Origin: Anaerobacillus alkalilacustris
GTDB taxonomy: Bacteria; Bacillota; Bacilli; Bacillales; Anaerobacillaceae
NCBI RefSeq assembly: GCF_001866005.1
Contig: NZ_MLQR01000001.1
Location: 579,978-643,977 of the forward strand
Length of the DNA stretch: 64,000 bases
Direction: 5' to 3'
The notes below the pieces were generated by a model. The model saw nothing but the letters and a program-made list of their open reading frames with translations, did not search any database and was not told the origin of the DNA. How positions within the stretch are numbered: position 1 is the first letter of the stretch; each line of letters starts with the position of its first letter. This document shows positions 1 through 12,648 of this stretch, piece after piece. The position numbers and the translations under genes are program-made.

Positions 1-1
1 G

Positions 2-100
2 GACTTTGGTTACGCGGCTACTGTTTCGTACGCTATTGTGGTTATGATTGTCTTCTTTTCAATTATTCAATTTAAAGTAGCAGGTGATAAAAATGGCTAA
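2..100 (+). CDS. Sugar ABC transporter permease, C-terminal end (partial)
   Basis: The reading frame entering the window ends DFGYAATVSYAIVVMIVFF...AGDKNG and stops at TAA 98-100. This is the last membrane helix and short cytoplasmic tail typical of MalF/LacF-type binding-protein-dependent permeases. It overlaps the start of the next permease by 8 bp, so the two are translationally coupled partners of one heterodimeric channel. The substrate is inferred from the downstream beta-galactosidase. Only about 32 residues are visible. Confidence 0.75.
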   Translation, partial: DFGYAATVSYAIVVMIVFFSIIQFKVAGDKNG

Positions 101-920
101 ACTAAAACGAGTATTTATCTATGTTTTTCTAACTGGAGCTGCTATTGTCTCAATATTTCCATTTTTATGGATGATTGTTAGTGCCACCAACAAATCGGTT
201 GATGTGACAAAAGGTAGATTATTACCTGGAGCTCACCTTTTTGAAAACTTTCAAAATTTGATAGAGACTGTTAATCTCGTTCCGTCTTTAATTAATTCTG
301 CAAAAATATCTATTTCGACGACGGTACTCTCTCTTCTAATTGCATCTTTAGCAGGTTATGGATTTGAAATTTATCGAAGTAAGGCAAAGGACGTTGTCTT
401 CAATATTTTACTTTTATCAATGATGATCCCTTTTGCAGCTTTAATGGTACCATTGTTCCGCATGTTTGCTGGATTTTCCCAAGTAGTCCCTTTTATTGGC
501 ATTAATACATTGTCAGCAGTTGTTTTACCGACTCTTACAACTGCATTTCTTATCTTTTTCTTTCGCCAAAGTACAAAAATGTTTCCTAAGGAGTTACTTG
601 AAGCTGGACGTATTGATGGCTTAACGGAAATTGGAGTGTTTTTCAGAATCTATGTTCCAACAATGAAAACAACGTATGCAGCAGCAGCTATTATCACATT
701 TATGGCAAGCTGGAACAACTATTTGTGGCCGTTAGTTGTCTTACAATCTACCGATAAAATGACAATCCCGTTATTAATATCGAATTTAGGATCAAGTTAT
801 GCACCTGATTTTGGAGTGATTATGACAGCAATTGTTATAGCAACACTACCAACAGCTCTCATCTTCTTTATAATGCAAAAACATTTCGTTGCAGGAATGA
901 TGGGATCAATCAAAGGTTAG
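93..920 (+). CDS. Carbohydrate (galactoside) ABC transporter permease, LacG/MalG type
   Basis: A roughly 275-residue inner-membrane permease with about six hydrophobic helices (first near residues 10-30). The EAA loop reads ELLEAGRIDGLTEIGVFFRIYVPTMK, the surface that docks the ATPase. It forms the channel with the partner ending at 100 and imports a sugar captured by a binding protein encoded upstream. I start at ATG 93, because AGGTG at 82-86 lies 6 bp before it; a GTG at 84 in the same frame is less well placed. The GH2 beta-galactosidase 39 bp downstream points to lactose or beta-galactosides. No ATPase gene lies in the window. Confidence 0.9.
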   Translation: MAKLKRVFIYVFLTGAAIVSIFPFLWMIVSATNKSVDVTKGRLLPGAHLFENFQNLIETVNLVPSLINSAKISISTTVLSLLIASLAGYGFEIYRSKAKDVVFNILLLSMMIPFAALMVPLFRMFAGFSQVVPFIGINTLSAVVLPTLTTAFLIFFFRQSTKMFPKELLEAGRIDGLTEIGVFFRIYVPTMKTTYAAAAIITFMASWNNYLWPLVVLQSTDKMTIPLLISNLGSSYAPDFGVIMTAIVIATLPTALIFFIMQKHFVAGMMGSIKG

Positions 921-938
921 GAAACTTATAGATTTTAA

Positions 939-4013
<3,075 letters not shown>

Positions 4014-4020
4014 AAATAAA

Positions 4021-4065
4021 AAAAATCGAAAAGCATGTTGAAACTCATATGCTTTTCGATTTTTT
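4021..4065 (+). terminator. Rho-independent terminator after lacZ
   Basis: A 16-bp perfect stem (AAAAATCGAAAAGCAT at 4021-4036 with its complement at 4049-4064) around a 12-nt loop, ending in a T run. Confidence 0.85.
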
Positions 4066-4084
4066 ATCTAATTTTTTTAGAGTA

Positions 4085-4185
4085 AAAGACCCACACCTCT
4101 AAGCGTAGCGTAGGTGGGATTTTCCAATCAGGTGGAGGAGACTCTCCACCTGATTTTCCGATGTTTCAGCTTGCTGAAACGAGTT
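4085..4185. repeat. Hairpin-rich intergenic repeat, copy 1
   Basis: Three inverted repeats follow one another: CCCACACCT...AGGTGGG, then AATCAGGTGGAG...CTCCACCTGATT, then GTTTCAGC TT GCTGAAAC. The order (GTGGG hairpin, CTGATT, TTCAGCTT) resembles the elements at 23591 and 42386. No ORF lies inside. It may be the structured end of a lost IS200/IS605-type element, which is inference. The rest of 4186-4423 holds a small inverted repeat (CTAGG near 4230) and AT-rich promoter-like DNA. Confidence 0.5.
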
Positions 4186-4423
4186 CGCTTTTTTGGAATG
4201 CTACTAATGAATGAATATTAAAAATGAGTTCTAGGCAAACCTAGGGCTTAATTTTTTTAAAAAAATCTTTAAGCTTTTAAACGTGGGAAAGCTTTAATAT
4301 TAATATATTCGTCCCTTTTTTAACGACCAAAACCAATTTTTCTTTGGTGTATGTTACTATTATAGAAACGAAACACTAACCATGAAGTTGATTCATGAAT
4401 AGATAAAGAAAGTTGGAACAAAT

Positions 4424-5203
4424 ATGAAAAAACGAAGCGTTATCTTTTTTGATATTGATGGAACGTTACTCACTGATGAAAAAGAATTACCAAGCAAAAC
4501 AAAAGAAGCAATATTTAAATTAAAAGAATATGGCCATGAGGTAGCAATAGCAACAGGGAGAGCCCCATTTATGTTTGAGAACTTACGTAAAGAATTAGAT
4601 ATAAATACATATGTAAGTTATAACGGTCAATATGTCGTGTTAAATGGAGAAGTGTTATATACAAATCCTTTAAGGATACCACCACTAGAAAATTTAACCG
4701 AAATGGCTCTGGGAAACAATCACCCTGTTGTTTTTATGGACCATGAAGATATGAAAGCAAATGTCCCAGAACATGATTATATAAAAGAAAGCATCGATAC
4801 GTTAAAAATTAACCACTTTCCAACACATGACCCCCATTATTACAAAGGGCGAGATTTGTATCAAACACTTCTTTTCTGTCCGGAAGGGGAAGAGAAACAA
4901 TATGAACAAGAATTTCTAGACTTCGATTTTGTTAGATGGCATCCTGTTTCAGTCGATATACTTCCAAAAGGTGGGTCAAAAGCCAAAGGTATTGAAAAGA
5001 TAGTGGAGAAGCTAGGATTTGCACCAGAAAATCAATATGCTTTTGGAGACGGATTAAATGATATGGAAATGCTCTCAACGGTAAAAAATAGTGTAGCAAT
5101 GGGAAATGCACATGAAAAGGTAAAATCAGTTGCAAAATATGTAACTACATCTGTTGATGATAATGGAATTTCCCATGGTCTTCAAATGGTTGGGTTGTTA
5201 TAG
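4424..5203 (+). CDS. HAD-superfamily Cof-type phosphatase (subfamily IIB)
   Basis: A 259-residue cytoplasmic hydrolase. Motif I is DIDGTLLTDE near the N-terminus (nucleophile and acid/base Asp), motif II is the Thr of IATGRAP, and motif III/IV is the Lys region followed by GDGLNDMEML. The large C2 cap between them is typical of the Cof/YwpJ group, which dephosphorylates sugar phosphates and small phospho-metabolites. The exact substrate cannot be read from sequence. It is monocistronic, with its own terminator shared with the convergent gene. Confidence 0.9.
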   Translation: MKKRSVIFFDIDGTLLTDEKELPSKTKEAIFKLKEYGHEVAIATGRAPFMFENLRKELDINTYVSYNGQYVVLNGEVLYTNPLRIPPLENLTEMALGNNHPVVFMDHEDMKANVPEHDYIKESIDTLKINHFPTHDPHYYKGRDLYQTLLFCPEGEEKQYEQEFLDFDFVRWHPVSVDILPKGGSKAKGIEKIVEKLGFAPENQYAFGDGLNDMEMLSTVKNSVAMGNAHEKVKSVAKYVTTSVDDNGISHGLQMVGLL

Positions 5204-5224
5204 CAATAGTATCAAAACAAGAAA

Positions 5225-5272
5225 AACAGCCTTTTTAAGATAGTTGTTTCTACTTTAAAAAGGCTGTTCTTT
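5225..5272. terminator. Bidirectional terminator between convergent genes
   Basis: The stem AACAGCCTTTTTAA (5225-5238) pairs with TTTAAAAAGGCTGTT (5254-5268), flanked by A and T runs. It serves the HAD gene on + and the exported-protein gene on -. Confidence 0.8.
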
Positions 5273-5277
5273 AATTT

Positions 5278-5955
5278 TTATCTTTTAGCTTTGGTAGAAA
5301 ACTTTCTAAAAGAGATCCCTCCACCTAGCAACACAATAGCCGCTACGATAATAGCAAAAATCGTTAATTGAGAAGTGTTTGAATTACTTGTGTCACTTAA
5401 AGTAAGTGAAGCGGCATCAGCAACTATATCTGCTGCTTCTTCTGATAGTTCCATCGTACTTCTAGTGGAAAGCTCTGCTCTTTCCTCTGGTGTTCGTCTG
5501 TTTATTTGATCTGTATTTGAAACAGGTTCGTCCATAGTAGATACTGGCAAATCAAGTGTTACTGCTTCAATTCCTTCAACAACCTGAACATCATCTGTGC
5601 CGAACATTTCATAAAGGTGTTTGGCATAGGTTTCTTTAAAAGGGACAATGCCGATTTCAATTTTACCTTCTTGAGGCCCTGTATTTGTTACCTTAAATCC
5701 AAGATCACTGAAATCTCCACTTTTTTCTCCAAATACGAATTGATCAATTTCTCGATGCTTGATCATTAATTCCTCACTTCCATAGCCATTATAATCTTGT
5801 GGGAGTTCCCGGGTTGTACTAACCCCTTCATTAATTTTAATAAGTTCCCTAGTTTTTGGATCATCAGAATTTGCGAACACTCCACTCGTTAACACTAGTG
5901 TTAGGCAACTTGCGATCAAAAATACTTTTAACGATATTGAACGTAATATTTTCAT
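5278..5955 (-). CDS. Exported, C-terminally membrane-anchored protein of unknown function
   Basis: About 225 residues. The N-terminus is a signal peptide (hydrophobic VFLIASCLTLVLTSG, then VFANSDD, cleavage likely after A). The mature part is acidic and contains a GYGSEELMIKHREIDQFVFGE segment. The last 30 residues are a transmembrane helix (TIFAIIVAAIVLLGGGIS) followed by a basic tail, so it should sit on the outer face of the membrane. The LxxxG...KR end is not an LPXTG sorting signal. I start at ATG 5955, 9 bp after AGGAGGAG; a GTG at 5961 is too close. I do not recognise the family. Confidence 0.75.
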   Translation of the reverse strand: MKILRSISLKVFLIASCLTLVLTSGVFANSDDPKTRELIKINEGVSTTRELPQDYNGYGSEELMIKHREIDQFVFGEKSGDFSDLGFKVTNTGPQEGKIEIGIVPFKETYAKHLYEMFGTDDVQVVEGIEAVTLDLPVSTMDEPVSNTDQINRRTPEERAELSTRSTMELSEEAADIVADAASLTLSDTSNSNTSQLTIFAIIVAAIVLLGGGISFRKFSTKAKR

Positions 5956-5972
5956 TTTCACTTTCTCCTCCT

Positions 5973-6381
5973 AAATTAGTTAATTTTTATTAGTGAATTT
6001 ACCGCTTTAAAACAAGGAAAGACAATACTATCAGTCCTTAGCGTTATTCAAACTCGTTCATAACTATTTCAAACGGAAATTTTTGATAGCTAATAGTCGT
6101 ATAGCTCACCGATCACCTACTCTAATAGACGAGTTAACTCTATTTTCGTTACGCTTCCTTGAAAAAAAGTTGATTTTATAATATCTAATTTGGATGAATG
6201 TTCTTATAAGGTACCAATTCAATATTAAAAATAATAGCAATGATTAAATTCATAAAAATTACCCTTATTTTTTATTTTATTTCATTTAAAATTCATCTTG
6301 CATTCATATAGCAAGCCTATAATGAGGCAGTAGTCATAGGAAAATTTAAATGAAGAATTAAGACGAGAAAGGGTGGGGTTA
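5973..6381. other. Gene-free stretch between divergent units
   Basis: AT-rich DNA holding the promoter region of the minus-strand exported-protein gene and, near 6316-6321, a TATAAT box before the HtrA remnant. I see no ORF with a plausible start, no long repeat and no strong hairpin. Confidence 0.4.
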
Positions 6382-6982
<601 letters not shown>

Positions 6983-7002
6983 AACTAAATAAGGTGAAGT
7001 AA

Positions 7003-7624
<622 letters not shown>

Positions 7625-7629
7625 ACGGC

Positions 7630-7690
7630 TTCTGTCAAAGGCCTTCCAGTGCCTTTCGCTCGTGACCAAGGCGCCTTGCGCTTTTCTTGT
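7630..7690. repeat. Bacillus-type interspersed repeat, 3' half (copy 1)
   Basis: The block CGCTCGTGACCAAGGCG, CCTTGCGCTTTTCTT matches the right end of the copies at 9480 and 9564. It begins where the bglA fragment stops. Confidence 0.6.
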
Positions 7691-7850
7691 TCAAACAGAG
7701 GATAAATCCAAGCATATATCTAAAATTTAGAATACTCCAGAAATAAACTCATAAAAAATAAAAAACATATGCAAACGTCCAGACATTTATCCTCATATTT
7801 GCATAAGGTAAGAGTGAAAGGAAAGTAATTTTATGAAAGGGTGGGATATT

Positions 7851-7985
7851 ATGTACGGTTGTTATGATCCATGTGGCTACGGCTACGGATACGCAGCTCC
7901 TACGTATGGTGCTGGTAGAGGATTTGCACTGATTGTAGTGTTATTTATTCTTCTAGTAATTATTGGAGCAGCTTGGGTAAAATAA
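7851..7985 (+). CDS. YjcZ-family small sporulation protein
   Basis: A 44-codon gene: a Gly/Tyr-rich head ([20 protein letters not shown]) followed by [23 protein letters not shown]. The [16 protein letters not shown] helix with a Gly-rich head is the signature of the tiny YjcZ/SscA-like proteins of Bacillus spores. GGGTGG at 7839-7844 sits 6 bp before ATG 7851. It is a single-gene unit with its own terminator. The precise role of most family members is unknown. Confidence 0.85.
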   Translation: MYGCYDPCGYGYGYAAPTYGAGRGFALIVVLFILLVIIGAAWVK

Positions 7986-7998
7986 ATTAAGATTTATC

Positions 7999-8033
7999 AA
8001 AAGAGTGCCCGTAAATTTATGGGCACTCTTTTG
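7999..8033 (+). terminator. Terminator after the YjcZ-like gene
   Basis: AAAAGAGTGCCC (7999-8010) pairs with GGGCACTCTTTT (8021-8032) around a 10-nt AT loop. Confidence 0.85.
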
Positions 8034-8435
8034 ACGTCACCAGGATGGTTTAGAATGAAATGATGTTCTGCATGGACAGAAAGCTTTTTTAGATTCGAGC
8101 GAAAGTACTTAGTGTAGTACTTTGACCTCTTATTATCCTAATGATTACTTATTATTAATTAATATCACTATGCAAACGCCGTCTGTTATAAAATGGCCTA
8201 AAATAAAGGTAGCTTATGGACATTTATTGTCCAAATCCTATCTTTTCAATACTTTTTCCTATATAGTATAAATGTATGAATCTTTTCTTATTTGAGGAAT
8301 GAAAGAAAAGAATTAATAAGGGTATAAATACGACAACATGGGTACAACCAATAATGCATGTTAAAGAGAAAAATTTTTTTTGTAGATAGAAGATAAACTT
8401 ATTGATCTCAAAAAATTTAAAACGGTGAGGTTTGA
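8034..8435. other. Upstream region of binding-protein paralog 1
   Basis: A 400-bp gene-free stretch. It contains a cre-like TGCAAACGCCGTC near 8172 and several AT-rich promoter candidates. The two promoter classes described elsewhere in the window are not recognisable here. No ORF or long repeat is seen. Confidence 0.35.
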
Positions 8436-9392
8436 ATGTTGAGAAGTAAATCTATAATTCTAACGATTGTTTTTACTTTTTTTACTATTTTAATTGTTGC
8501 TATATATCATGCAAACACAGAACAAAAGGCAAAGGTTGTTGTTGTCTTAAAAGATTTTGAGACACAGTATTGGGAAATACTGAAAGCTGGAGTTGAAAGA
8601 GGCTTTCACGATTTTGGGTTGGAAGGGAAAGTTATTGCGCCAAAATCTGAAACAGAAATAGATGCACAAGAAATGTTATTATCTCGTGTTCTTAATGAAA
8701 ATCCGGATTTATTGGTTGTATCTCCAATTAATTCTGACATTATCCCAGTATTAGAAAAGTTTGTAGAGAAAAATATTCCTGTATTACTATTAGATACAGA
8801 TTATCCTTGGCAAAACAAAACTGCCTATATTGGTACGAATAATTTTGAGTTGGGGAGAATGGGTGGGATGTTATTAGCATCTCAACTTCAACCTGGAAAT
8901 GAAGTGGCTCTACTCTCCGGTGATATTAATCATCCAATTGCTGGTGAACGTATTAAAGGAGCAAAAGCTAGTTTAGAAGAGGTTGGAATTAAAGTCGCAA
9001 CCAAAGAATTAGATTTACCTAATGAATCTGAAGTTGTTAAAGAAGTAATGGAAACCATCTTACAGACGCATCCTAATATTAAAGGTGTTTTTGCCGATAC
9101 TGATATTAGGGCATTAGGTGCAATTGAGGCAATTTTAAAATCTAGCCTAAACATGAATATACCGGTTATTGGTGTAGACGGAATTAATGAAATGATTGAA
9201 TTAATAGAGGAAGGGATCATACCTGGGACTGTAGCGCAAAACCCTTATGATATGGGTTACATTAGTGTTGAAAGCGCTAAAAAAATTCTTGATGGAGAAA
9301 GGTTAGAAGAAAATATCGATACGGGTGTTGATATTATTATTAAAGGTAATGCGACGCAAAGATTAAATTTCCAGCGTGATTTAGTGAGATAA
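8436..9392 (+). CDS. Membrane-anchored ribose-type sugar-binding protein, paralog 1
   Basis: A 318-residue protein. Residues 8-26 form one hydrophobic helix with no lipobox Cys and no clear cleavage site, so it is probably an uncleaved anchor with the rest outside the membrane. The remainder is a type I periplasmic binding fold (RbsB/XylF class): TQYW near residue 48, VSPINSD, LLLDTD, AYIGTNN, SGDINHP, GVDGINEM, AQNPYDMGY. No ABC permease or ATPase is adjacent. By analogy with XylFII-LytS systems it may be a sugar sensor that signals to a kinase rather than a transport receptor; that is inference. GGTGAGG supports ATG 8436. Followed by its own terminator. Confidence 0.8.
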   Translation: MLRSKSIILTIVFTFFTILIVAIYHANTEQKAKVVVVLKDFETQYWEILKAGVERGFHDFGLEGKVIAPKSETEIDAQEMLLSRVLNENPDLLVVSPINSDIIPVLEKFVEKNIPVLLLDTDYPWQNKTAYIGTNNFELGRMGGMLLASQLQPGNEVALLSGDINHPIAGERIKGAKASLEEVGIKVATKELDLPNESEVVKEVMETILQTHPNIKGVFADTDIRALGAIEAILKSSLNMNIPVIGVDGINEMIELIEEGIIPGTVAQNPYDMGYISVESAKKILDGERLEENIDTGVDIIIKGNATQRLNFQRDLVR

Positions 9393-9416
9393 GAAACAAG
9401 AACTAGCAACCTAATG

Positions 9417-9443
9417 AAAAAAGCAACTTTGGCTGCTTTTTTT
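9417..9443 (+). terminator. Terminator after paralog 1
   Basis: AAAAAAGCA / TGCTTTTTT stem, a member of the AGCAGC-NNNN-GCTGCTTTTTT terminator series that follows every binding-protein paralog in this window. Confidence 0.75.
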
Positions 9444-9479
9444 ACAGTATCAGAATTTATAATTTCTAACTTGGAAAAT

Positions 9480-9527
9480 GTCTAGCGCAAGCCGCCGCTC
9501 GTGACCAAGACGCTTGCGCTTTTCTTA
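9480..9527. repeat. Bacillus-type interspersed repeat, short copy 2
   Basis: Begins TGTCTAGCGCAAGCC and ends CGCTTGCGCTTTTCTTA. The outer GCGCAAGC / GCTTGCGC arms pair. It is an internally deleted form of copy 3, preceded like copy 3 by AATTTCTAACTT. Confidence 0.7.
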
Positions 9528-9563
9528 CAAGGTAAGAAAGTATAAAATTTCTAACTTAGAAAC

Positions 9564-9687
9564 TGTCTAGCTCCAGGCGCCATTGGTTCGAACACTTCAG
9601 TTCGTCAATTGCGGTCAAAGAGCAGACCGCTTCTTGTCGACCTTCCAGTGTTTGTCGCCGATAGGCGGGCGCCTTGCGCTTTTCTTA
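9564..9687. repeat. Bacillus-type interspersed repeat, full copy 3
   Basis: Begins TGTCTAGCTCCAGGCGCC and ends GGCGCCTTGCGCTTTTCTTA, with an internal GCGGTC...GACCGC hairpin. From memory, TGTCTAGCTCCAGCGCC...TTGCGCTTTTCTT is a common untranslated repeat of Bacillus and Geobacillus genomes. The rest of 9688-9800 holds no gene. Confidence 0.7.
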
Positions 9688-9805
9688 TATTTCATGGCAT
9701 TTTCCCAGTTGGTAAAGGTAATAGAGTTTTTTATTGATATATATGCTTAGAGTGAAATGTTCTTCTTATTAAATAAATATGAAAATGTAAAAAAAGGATT
9801 TGTTG

Positions 9806-9835
9806 TTGATATTTAGTAATATTGTAAGCTACAAT
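9806..9835 (+). promoter_or_regulatory. Promoter of paralog 2 with a palindromic operator over the -10
   Basis: -35 TTGATA (9806-9811), 18 bp, -10 TACAAT (9830-9835). The -10 is the right arm of ATTGTAAGCTACAAT (9821-9835). The same arrangement stands before paralog 3. The leader to the start codon is about 190 nt. Confidence 0.65.
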
Positions 9836-10033
9836 CATGGGCAAGATGTTTTTTACAACCATGTCTTAACATTAAGGAACCATAGATATTTATATTTTCA
9901 TTCGTACGTAAGTACATATTTGAAATTCAATTTAGTAGACAATTGATTAATGTACAAATTATTTATGCATTAGTCATATGACAAAATCATTGGATGTAAT
10001 GGACTGCTAATATATTGAAACGGTGAGGTTTGA

Positions 10034-10981
10034 ATGTTGAGAAATAAATTAATTATTCTAACGATTACTTTTACTCTTTTTTCTATTTTTATGGGTGCTT
10101 TATTTAAAGGAAATACAGTTCAAAAGCCAAAGGTAGTTGTTGTCTTAAAAAGTTTTGAAACACAATATTGGCAAATAGTAAAAGCGGGAATTGAGAGCGG
10201 CTTTCGTGATTTTGGAGTGGAGGGGAAAATTATTGCTCCAAAGTCAGAGACAGAAATAGCAGAACAAGAAAAGCTAGTAAGTCGTGTTCTTAATGAAAAC
10301 CCAGACGTATTAGTCGTTTCTCCTATTACATATGACATTATCCCTATTTTAGAAAAATTTTCCGAAGAAAATATTCCAGTGTTATTACTTGATACAGATT
10401 ATTCGTGGCAAAATAAAACAGCTTATATTGGTACGAATAATGTAGAATTAGGGAGAATGGGTGGAATGTTATTAGCATCAAAACTTCAGCCAGGAAATGA
10501 AGTTGCCTTAATAGCAAGCGATATACATAATATTTCTGAAGTGCGGATAAAAGGAGCAAAATTTAGTTTAGAGGCTGCGGGAATAAAAATTGCGACAGAA
10601 ATAGTAGATTTACCGAACGAAACAGCGGTAACTAAAGAAATAATGGAAGAATTGTTACAGAAACATCCTAGTATTAAAGGAGTATATACCGATACTGATA
10701 TTAAGGCATTAGGTGCTTTTGAGGCAATAAAAAAAAATAATCTCAGGATGCCGATTGTAGGCGCAGATGGAATTAATGAAATGATTGAATTAATAGAAGC
10801 CGGAATTATACCAGGGACAGTTGCACAAAACCCGTATGACATGGGCTACATTAGTATTGAAAGTGCTAAAAGAGTACTAGACGGGGAAAGTTTAGAAGAA
10901 TATATCGATACGGGTGTTGATATTATTATTAAAGGGAACGCTACGCAAAGACTAAACTTCCAGCGGAAATTATTAGAATAG
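10034..10981 (+). CDS. Membrane-anchored ribose-type sugar-binding protein, paralog 2
   Basis: 315 residues with the same layout as paralog 1: an N-terminal uncleaved helix (about residues 7-25), then a periplasmic binding fold with TQYW, VSPITYD, LLLDTDYSWQNKTAYIGTNN and GADGINEMIEL. It differs where paralogs 1, 3, 4 and 5 read GDINHP: here ASDIHNISEVR, one residue shorter. That lies in the sugar-cleft hinge region, so ligand choice may differ. Start ATG 10034 follows GGTGAGG. Single-gene unit; sensor or receptor role inferred. Confidence 0.8.
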   Translation: MLRNKLIILTITFTLFSIFMGALFKGNTVQKPKVVVVLKSFETQYWQIVKAGIESGFRDFGVEGKIIAPKSETEIAEQEKLVSRVLNENPDVLVVSPITYDIIPILEKFSEENIPVLLLDTDYSWQNKTAYIGTNNVELGRMGGMLLASKLQPGNEVALIASDIHNISEVRIKGAKFSLEAAGIKIATEIVDLPNETAVTKEIMEELLQKHPSIKGVYTDTDIKALGAFEAIKKNNLRMPIVGADGINEMIELIEAGIIPGTVAQNPYDMGYISIESAKRVLDGESLEEYIDTGVDIIIKGNATQRLNFQRKLLE

Positions 10982-10994
10982 GGATATAAACAAT

Positions 10995-11020
10995 AAAAAG
11001 CAGCGGTGGCTGCTTTTTTT
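10995..11020 (+). terminator. Terminator after paralog 2
   Basis: Perfect 10-bp stem AAAAAGCAGC / GCTGCTTTTT with loop GGTG and a T run. Confidence 0.85.
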
Positions 11021-11031
11021 ACATAATTAAT

Positions 11032-11104
11032 GAATTTCATAATCCATCATTCACGCCACATAGATCTAGATCTATGTGGCTCCGGTATTGTAATTATGAA
11101 ATTC
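11032..11104. repeat. Nested palindrome, possible MITE-like element
   Basis: A perfect 26-bp palindrome (half GCCACATAGATCT, 11055-11080) lies within a second perfect inverted repeat, GAATTTCATAAT (11032-11043) and ATTATGAAATTC (11093-11104). It has no ORF and no T run. It is too symmetrical to be chance in this AT-rich setting. Confidence 0.7.
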
Positions 11105-11280
11105 TCTCAATAGGCATAAATTTTTTTGGAAGATATTCGACAATTTTGTGGCAATAAGTTTCTAATTAAAAAGTAAAATTTCATGTCAAATATAGAATTT
11201 CACAGTTGTTATGTAATAAGATGTTCATATCTTATAGAAATACTTCAAAAACGAAAAATGTAAAAAAATAGATATTGTTG

Positions 11281-11310
11281 TTGAAAAATACCAGCATTGT
11301 GAGTTACAAT
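11281..11310 (+). promoter_or_regulatory. Promoter of paralog 3 with a palindromic operator over the -10
   Basis: -35 TTGAAA (11281-11286), 18 bp, -10 TACAAT (11305-11310), with ATTGTGAGTTACAAT at 11296-11310. The following CATGAGCAAGATGTTTTTTA is also shared with the paralog 2 promoter. Confidence 0.65.
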
Positions 11311-11394
11311 CATGAGCAAGATGTTTTTTAGGGTATGAATTAGCATTCAGGAATATTGAATAAGGACTGAATAAATAGAAACAGCGAGGTATGA

Positions 11395-12342
11395 ATGTTG
11401 AGAAGTAGATTTGTTTTTCTAATCATTATTTTAACTTTTTTTGCTATTTTAATAGGAGTGAAGTTTTATCCACTTGTAAATAACAACCCAACAACTGTTG
11501 TTGTTGTAAAAGACTTAGATACACAGTATTGGGAATTAGTGAAAGCGGGAGCAGAAAAAGGTTTTCGTGATTTTGGTATAAAGGGAAAAGTTGTTGCACC
11601 AAGATACGAAGATGTAGAAAGTCAGAAAGAGTTGTTGAAAAGTATTCTTAATGAAAATCCAGATCTATTAATTGTCTCTCCTCTTAACTCTGAGGTTGTT
11701 CCTGCATTAGAAAAGTTTAACGTGAATAATATCCCTGTATTGCTGTTAGATACTGATGATGCTTGGGAAAATAAAACAGCTTATATTGGTACAAATAACA
11801 TTGATTTAGGAAAAATGGGTGGGATGTTTTTAGCTTCGCAACTACAGCCTGGGAATGAAGTGGTATTAATAGCAGGTGATATAAACCATCCTATTTCCGG
11901 CGATCGGGTAAAAGGGGCGAAACATAGTTTAAAAGCAGCAGATATCAAAATTGCAACAGAAGCATTTGATTTACCAAATGAATCTAAACATGTAAAGGAC
12001 GTTATGGATAAAATCCTTCTTGACTACCCTCAAATTAAAGGCGTATTTGCAGATACTGATTTAAAAGCTTTAGGTGTCATTGAGGCATTAGGGGAACATA
12101 ATCTAAATATACCTGTTATTGGAGCAGACGGTATTAATGAAATGATTGAGTTAATAGAAGAAGGGCATTTATCAGGAACAGTAGCACAAAACCCGTATGA
12201 TATGGGATATATAAGTGTTGAAGTTGCAATGAAAGTGCTAAGTGGTGAGACTGTCGAAAGAAACATAGATACAGGTGTAGACATTATTGTTAAAGGAAAT
12301 GCCACACAAAGATTAGCGTTTCAAAGAGAGTTATTGAGATAA
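11395..12342 (+). CDS. Membrane-anchored ribose-type sugar-binding protein, paralog 3
   Basis: 315 residues: N-terminal helix (VFLIIILTFFAILIGV), then binding fold with DTQYWELVKAGAEKGFRDFG, VSPLNSE, LLLDTDDAWENKTAYIGTNN, AGDINHPISGDR and GADGINEMIEL. The stretch 11759-11987 is identical base for base to 15593-15821 of paralog 4, although the ends of the two genes differ; this points to gene conversion. ATG 11395 is preceded by GCGAGG. No cognate transporter is adjacent. Confidence 0.8.
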   Translation: MLRSRFVFLIIILTFFAILIGVKFYPLVNNNPTTVVVVKDLDTQYWELVKAGAEKGFRDFGIKGKVVAPRYEDVESQKELLKSILNENPDLLIVSPLNSEVVPALEKFNVNNIPVLLLDTDDAWENKTAYIGTNNIDLGKMGGMFLASQLQPGNEVVLIAGDINHPISGDRVKGAKHSLKAADIKIATEAFDLPNESKHVKDVMDKILLDYPQIKGVFADTDLKALGVIEALGEHNLNIPVIGADGINEMIELIEEGHLSGTVAQNPYDMGYISVEVAMKVLSGETVERNIDTGVDIIVKGNATQRLAFQRELLR

Positions 12343-12379
12343 TTAAAAAAATGTATTATTAAAAGATTATATGGTTAAT

Positions 12380-12406
12380 GAAAAAAGCAGCCTAGGCTGC
12401 TTTTTT
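12380..12406 (+). terminator. Terminator after paralog 3
   Basis: Perfect AAAAAAGCAGC / GCTGCTTTTTT stem with CTAG loop. Confidence 0.85.
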
Positions 12407-12425
12407 CAGTTTTTTCTTATTATTA

Positions 12426-12487
12426 GCAAAATAGTATAGGTATTAATGATATTGTCTATTTTTACCTATAGAGATATTACATATGAT
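12426..12487 (+). promoter_or_regulatory. Class II (AraC-type?) promoter of the oxidoreductase pair
   Basis: GCAAAATAGTATA starts at 12426, exactly 56 bp before the -10 TATGAT (12482-12487). The -35 is poor (T-rich). The same box at the same distance stands before the HPr gene and the ThuA operon, as expected for an activator-dependent promoter. Confidence 0.65.
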
Positions 12488-12648
12488 GTAGTCATAGTGG
12501 AAGAATTTTTTAATTGAAGAAATGTTTGGTTATGTGAAGAAGGCTACCTTTCTTCACCGATTACCTTTAAGTTTACATGTTAAAGATTCCAATTTTGTCT
12601 TTGGGCAATTTACTAAGGAAAACTTACCTAATTAAAGGGGAGTGGAAA

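Noticed and set aside
10486..10842. Long minus-strand open frames inside the binding-protein paralogs (also 8930-9220, 12030-12305, 15864-16118, 41754-42080)
   Set aside because: They recur at the same place in each paralog because the sense sequence is conserved; they lack ribosome sites and lie wholly inside well-supported genes, so they are shadows.
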